In this document: positions 6,140 to 7,809 of the stretch, piece after piece
How positions within the stretch are numbered: position 1 is the first letter of the stretch
How the letters are laid out: each line of letters starts with the position of its first letter
Source of the DNA: Altererythrobacter sp.
GTDB taxonomy: Bacteria > Pseudomonadota > Alphaproteobacteria > Sphingomonadales > Sphingomonadaceae
Direction: 5' to 3'
Assembly: GCA_011524425.1 (NCBI GenBank)
Contig: WTKI01000017.1
Span: 1 to 7,809, forward strand
Length of the DNA stretch: 7,809 bases
Made by a program: the position numbers and the translations under genes
The notes under the pieces: generated by a model
The model's database searches: none
The model's input: the letters and a program-made list of their open reading frames with translations, nothing else
Told to the model about the DNA's origin: nothing

Positions 6140-6697
6140 TTAGCTTTTGAAATCCACTTCAGGCACTTGATCGACCTCGCCTTTTTCGCTGTCATCCAGA
6201 CGATGGAAATCAGCCTCTTGGAAGCCAAGAGATCCGGCGAAAAGCACGGCAGGAAAGCTTTCTCTGCCAGTATTATATTGCGATACAGCGGCGTTCAAAG
6301 CGCGGCGGGCCGCAGCCAGTTTGTCTTCAACCATAGCGAGCTCGCGCTGAAGCTCCTGGAAATTAGCCGACGCTTTCAAATCAGGATAAGCTTCACCCAA
6401 AGCCAGCAAGCGATCCAGAGCGATCTTGAACTGTTGTTCATCGCCGGACTGGATCGGCCCTTCAGCAGCGGTGTTGCGCGCCGCAATCACCGCTTCCAAT
6501 GTCTCGCTCTCATGAGCGGCATAGCCTTTAACGGTTTCAACCAAATTAGGGACCAGATCATGGCGTTGGCGCAGCTGCGCATCAATATCTGCGACCCCCT
6601 GATTGACGTTCTGGCGCAACGCGACCAGGCGGTTGTAAATTCCCACCACAACAATGCCCGCAAGCACGACCAGACCGATAACAATCAGGAAACCCAT
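6140..6697 (-). CDS. lemA: LemA family protein
   Basis: This 185-residue protein matches the LemA family in length and order. A single hydrophobic segment (residues 3-20) anchors the N-terminus, with the rest predicted to be a helical bundle. The family signature runs from YNRLVALRQNVNQGVADIDA (21-40) into QLRQRHDLVPNLVETVKGYA (41-60), and a weaker C-terminal block ends VPEVDF (178-183). The molecular function of LemA proteins is not established; they are membrane-anchored and often sit beside other membrane proteins of unknown role. Here the divergent neighbour is a DUF3137 protein, a repeated partner of LemA in proteobacteria as I recall, which suggests joint action. The ATG at 6697 gives the membrane anchor at the very N-terminus; GAGGGAG (6715-6709) lies 11 bases upstream, slightly far for a ribosome-binding site. 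Nothing is truncated. Confidence 0.94.
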   Translation of the reverse strand: MGFLIVIGLVVLAGIVVVGIYNRLVALRQNVNQGVADIDAQLRQRHDLVPNLVETVKGYAAHESETLEAVIAARNTAAEGPIQSGDEQQFKIALDRLLALGEAYPDLKASANFQELQRELAMVEDKLAAARRALNAAVSQYNTGRESFPAVLFAGSLGFQEADFHRLDDSEKGEVDQVPEVDFKS

Positions 6698-6769
6698 AAT
6701 CCCGTTTACTCCCTCTTTTCAAAACCCATGCTACACTAGCGTAAGAACAAGAGAAAAGCACCAAGGACA
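6698..6769. promoter_or_regulatory. Divergent lemA / DUF3137 intergenic region
   Basis: These 72 bases must hold the start signals for both genes unless the DUF3137 gene is read from elsewhere. I see ribosome-binding sequences (GAGGGAG for lemA at 6715-6709 on the minus strand, AAGGA at 6763-6767 for DUF3137) and a TACACT at 6732-6737 that could be a plus-strand -10, but no partner -35 at proper spacing. No operator-like palindrome was seen. Confidence 0.3.
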
Positions 6770-7732
6770 ATGGTTAACACCACTGACGTCTCATCCTTAA
6801 TGTCAGGCGGCCTGGGCTCATGGCTCGATGACCGCGCGCAAATGCGTGCAGAGGCCAAAGCAACAGCGTCCAGCCGCTGGACAAAAGCCGCCTTTCTCGG
6901 GCTGCCGGTGCTGGCATTCCTGTGGTTTGGCCCTGCTTGGCCGATAGACTGGAAGTTCATCGCCAGCGCGATGATTGTAGGCGGCGGCTGGGCCTGGGGT
7001 TATGCGCCAATCAAAGCGGCCAAGAAAGAAATCAAAGTCGGTATCAACTCAGCGATCGCACAATCGCTTGGGCTGGAATACGCGCATGATCTGGAACCGG
7101 GTGCAGAGTTTGATGCGGCAAAGACGTTTGGCCTTGTTCCGCGCTTTCACAAGGCTGCGTTCGAAGACCTGTGGGAAGGTGATCTTAAAGGTCATGATTT
7201 CCGGCTTTACGAAGCCCATCTGCGCGAACGCCGAAGTTCAGGCAAGCGCACGCGCTATGTCACTGTGTTTCGCGGCGCGATCATCGGGATGGATTTCGGC
7301 CAGCCCTTTCACTCGACCACGCTGCTTCAGCGCGCTGGCAAGCACAAAAAGTGGCTTGGCCTTGGCGGACGCAAGGACAGCGTGAAATTTCGCGGGCAAG
7401 AGCTGCATTATGTCGATCAGGTTCATCCCGATTTCGAAGACACTTTCGAAGTGTGGTCGAATGACCAGACAGAAGCGCGCACGCTCATCCACCCAAGCTA
7501 TGTTGAGCGGCTGCTGGAAATCGAACGCGCCTTTTCAGGCGAGGAAATCCGCGCGCTGTTCTTAAACGGCCAGATTATCCTCGCTGTTGAAACCGACAAC
7601 ATGTTTGAAAGTGGTTCGATCGACCCAAGTGAAGACGCTCGCAAAACCGCAGTGACAAAAGACCAGTTTGCAATGCTGGCGGAGCTGGCTGTCGCAATCA
7701 ATCAGAACGCGCGCGGCGACCGCTTAGCTTAG
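6770..7732 (+). CDS. DUF3137 domain membrane protein
   Basis: This 320-residue protein belongs, by pattern, to the DUF3137 family. After a charged N-terminus (about 1-37) come two hydrophobic segments at about 38-54 and 62-79, forming a membrane hairpin, so most of the chain should sit on the cytoplasmic side. The conserved core includes FEDLWEGDLKGHDFRLYEAH (131-150), a basic RRSSGKRTRYVTVFRG (154-169), VDQVHPDFEDTFEVWSNDQ (215-233) with HPSYVERLLEIE (241-252), and a hydrophobic strand GQIILAVET (267-275). No enzymatic motif is apparent and the function is unknown. It faces lemA head to head, and the two families often co-occur, so a shared envelope role is inferred. The ATG at 6770 has AAGGA only two bases upstream, which is tight; the next in-frame ATG (residue 11) has no better site. 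The 3' end overlaps the next gene, on the other strand, by nine bases. Confidence 0.88.
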   Translation: MVNTTDVSSLMSGGLGSWLDDRAQMRAEAKATASSRWTKAAFLGLPVLAFLWFGPAWPIDWKFIASAMIVGGGWAWGYAPIKAAKKEIKVGINSAIAQSLGLEYAHDLEPGAEFDAAKTFGLVPRFHKAAFEDLWEGDLKGHDFRLYEAHLRERRSSGKRTRYVTVFRGAIIGMDFGQPFHSTTLLQRAGKHKKWLGLGGRKDSVKFRGQELHYVDQVHPDFEDTFEVWSNDQTEARTLIHPSYVERLLEIERAFSGEEIRALFLNGQIILAVETDNMFESGSIDPSEDARKTAVTKDQFAMLAELAVAINQNARGDRLA

Positions 7733-7809
7733 CCGATTGCGAAAGTCCTCGTAGCCAAACGCCTTGACCAGATCGAGCTGGTCCGTTTCGCTGTCCCACA
7801 GGTAGATGC
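7724..7809 (-). CDS. C-terminal end of an unidentified protein
   Basis: On the minus strand an open frame enters from the right edge and ends with TAA at 7726-7724. The visible 27 residues begin IYLWDSETDQLDL and end FRNRLS. Codon use resembles the neighbouring genes, and the stop lies inside the last codons of DUF3137, giving a convergent overlap of nine bases. The aromatic YLWDSET pattern followed by an acidic and aromatic tail resembles the C-terminus of SMI1/KNR4-type proteins, but the fragment is too short to name. It was taken as a gene because the frame stays open to the edge and the composition is protein-like. Confidence 0.5.
   Translation of the reverse strand, partial: IYLWDSETDQLDLVKAFGYEDFRNRLS

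Noticed and set aside
6116..6739. Plus-strand open frame of 207 codons
   Set aside because: It is antisense to lemA, which carries the family signature; no ribosome-binding site or recognisable motif.

Overview
The window looks like ordinary chromosomal DNA from an alphaproteobacterium, most likely Sphingomonadales and close to Erythrobacter or its relatives. That placement is inference. It rests on moderately high GC with strong GC use at third positions, on a glutathione reductase with a GGTCVIRGCVPKK active site, on a LemA plus DUF3137 pair, and on an alanine-racemase-fold ornithine decarboxylase, all of which fit that group. No mobile element, phage gene, CRISPR array, rRNA or tRNA was seen, and no gap between genes exceeds 300 bases.

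Layout, left to right. The first 857 bases are the N-terminal 285 codons of a propionyl-CoA carboxylase beta chain, minus strand, cut by the window edge. A 118-base gap follows, holding a symmetrical operator-like element. Next is a two-gene minus-strand unit: glutathione reductase (gor, 1708-3054) directly followed by a short-chain dehydrogenase (976-1698), with the gor stop codon fused to the SDR ribosome-binding site. Upstream of it lies an RhlE-type DEAD-box RNA helicase (3132-4505) whose leader contains three consecutive hairpins. Then comes an ornithine/diaminopimelate-fold decarboxylase (4755-5960) with a TTG start, a stop codon lying in a perfect hairpin, and a foldable leader. Last on the minus strand is lemA (6140-6697). 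The only plus-strand gene is a DUF3137 membrane protein (6770-7732), divergent from lemA across 72 bases. Its 3' end overlaps by 9 bases the end of a further minus-strand gene that runs out of the window.

Functionally this is a housekeeping stretch: propionyl-CoA metabolism, thiol redox balance, RNA remodelling, polyamine synthesis, and a LemA/DUF3137 membrane pair of unknown role. I found no obvious new multi-gene system. The most interesting signals are non-coding: the structured leader and possible short upstream ORF before the decarboxylase, and the triple-hairpin leader of the RNA helicase. The divergent lemA-DUF3137 pair is the best protein-level lead.
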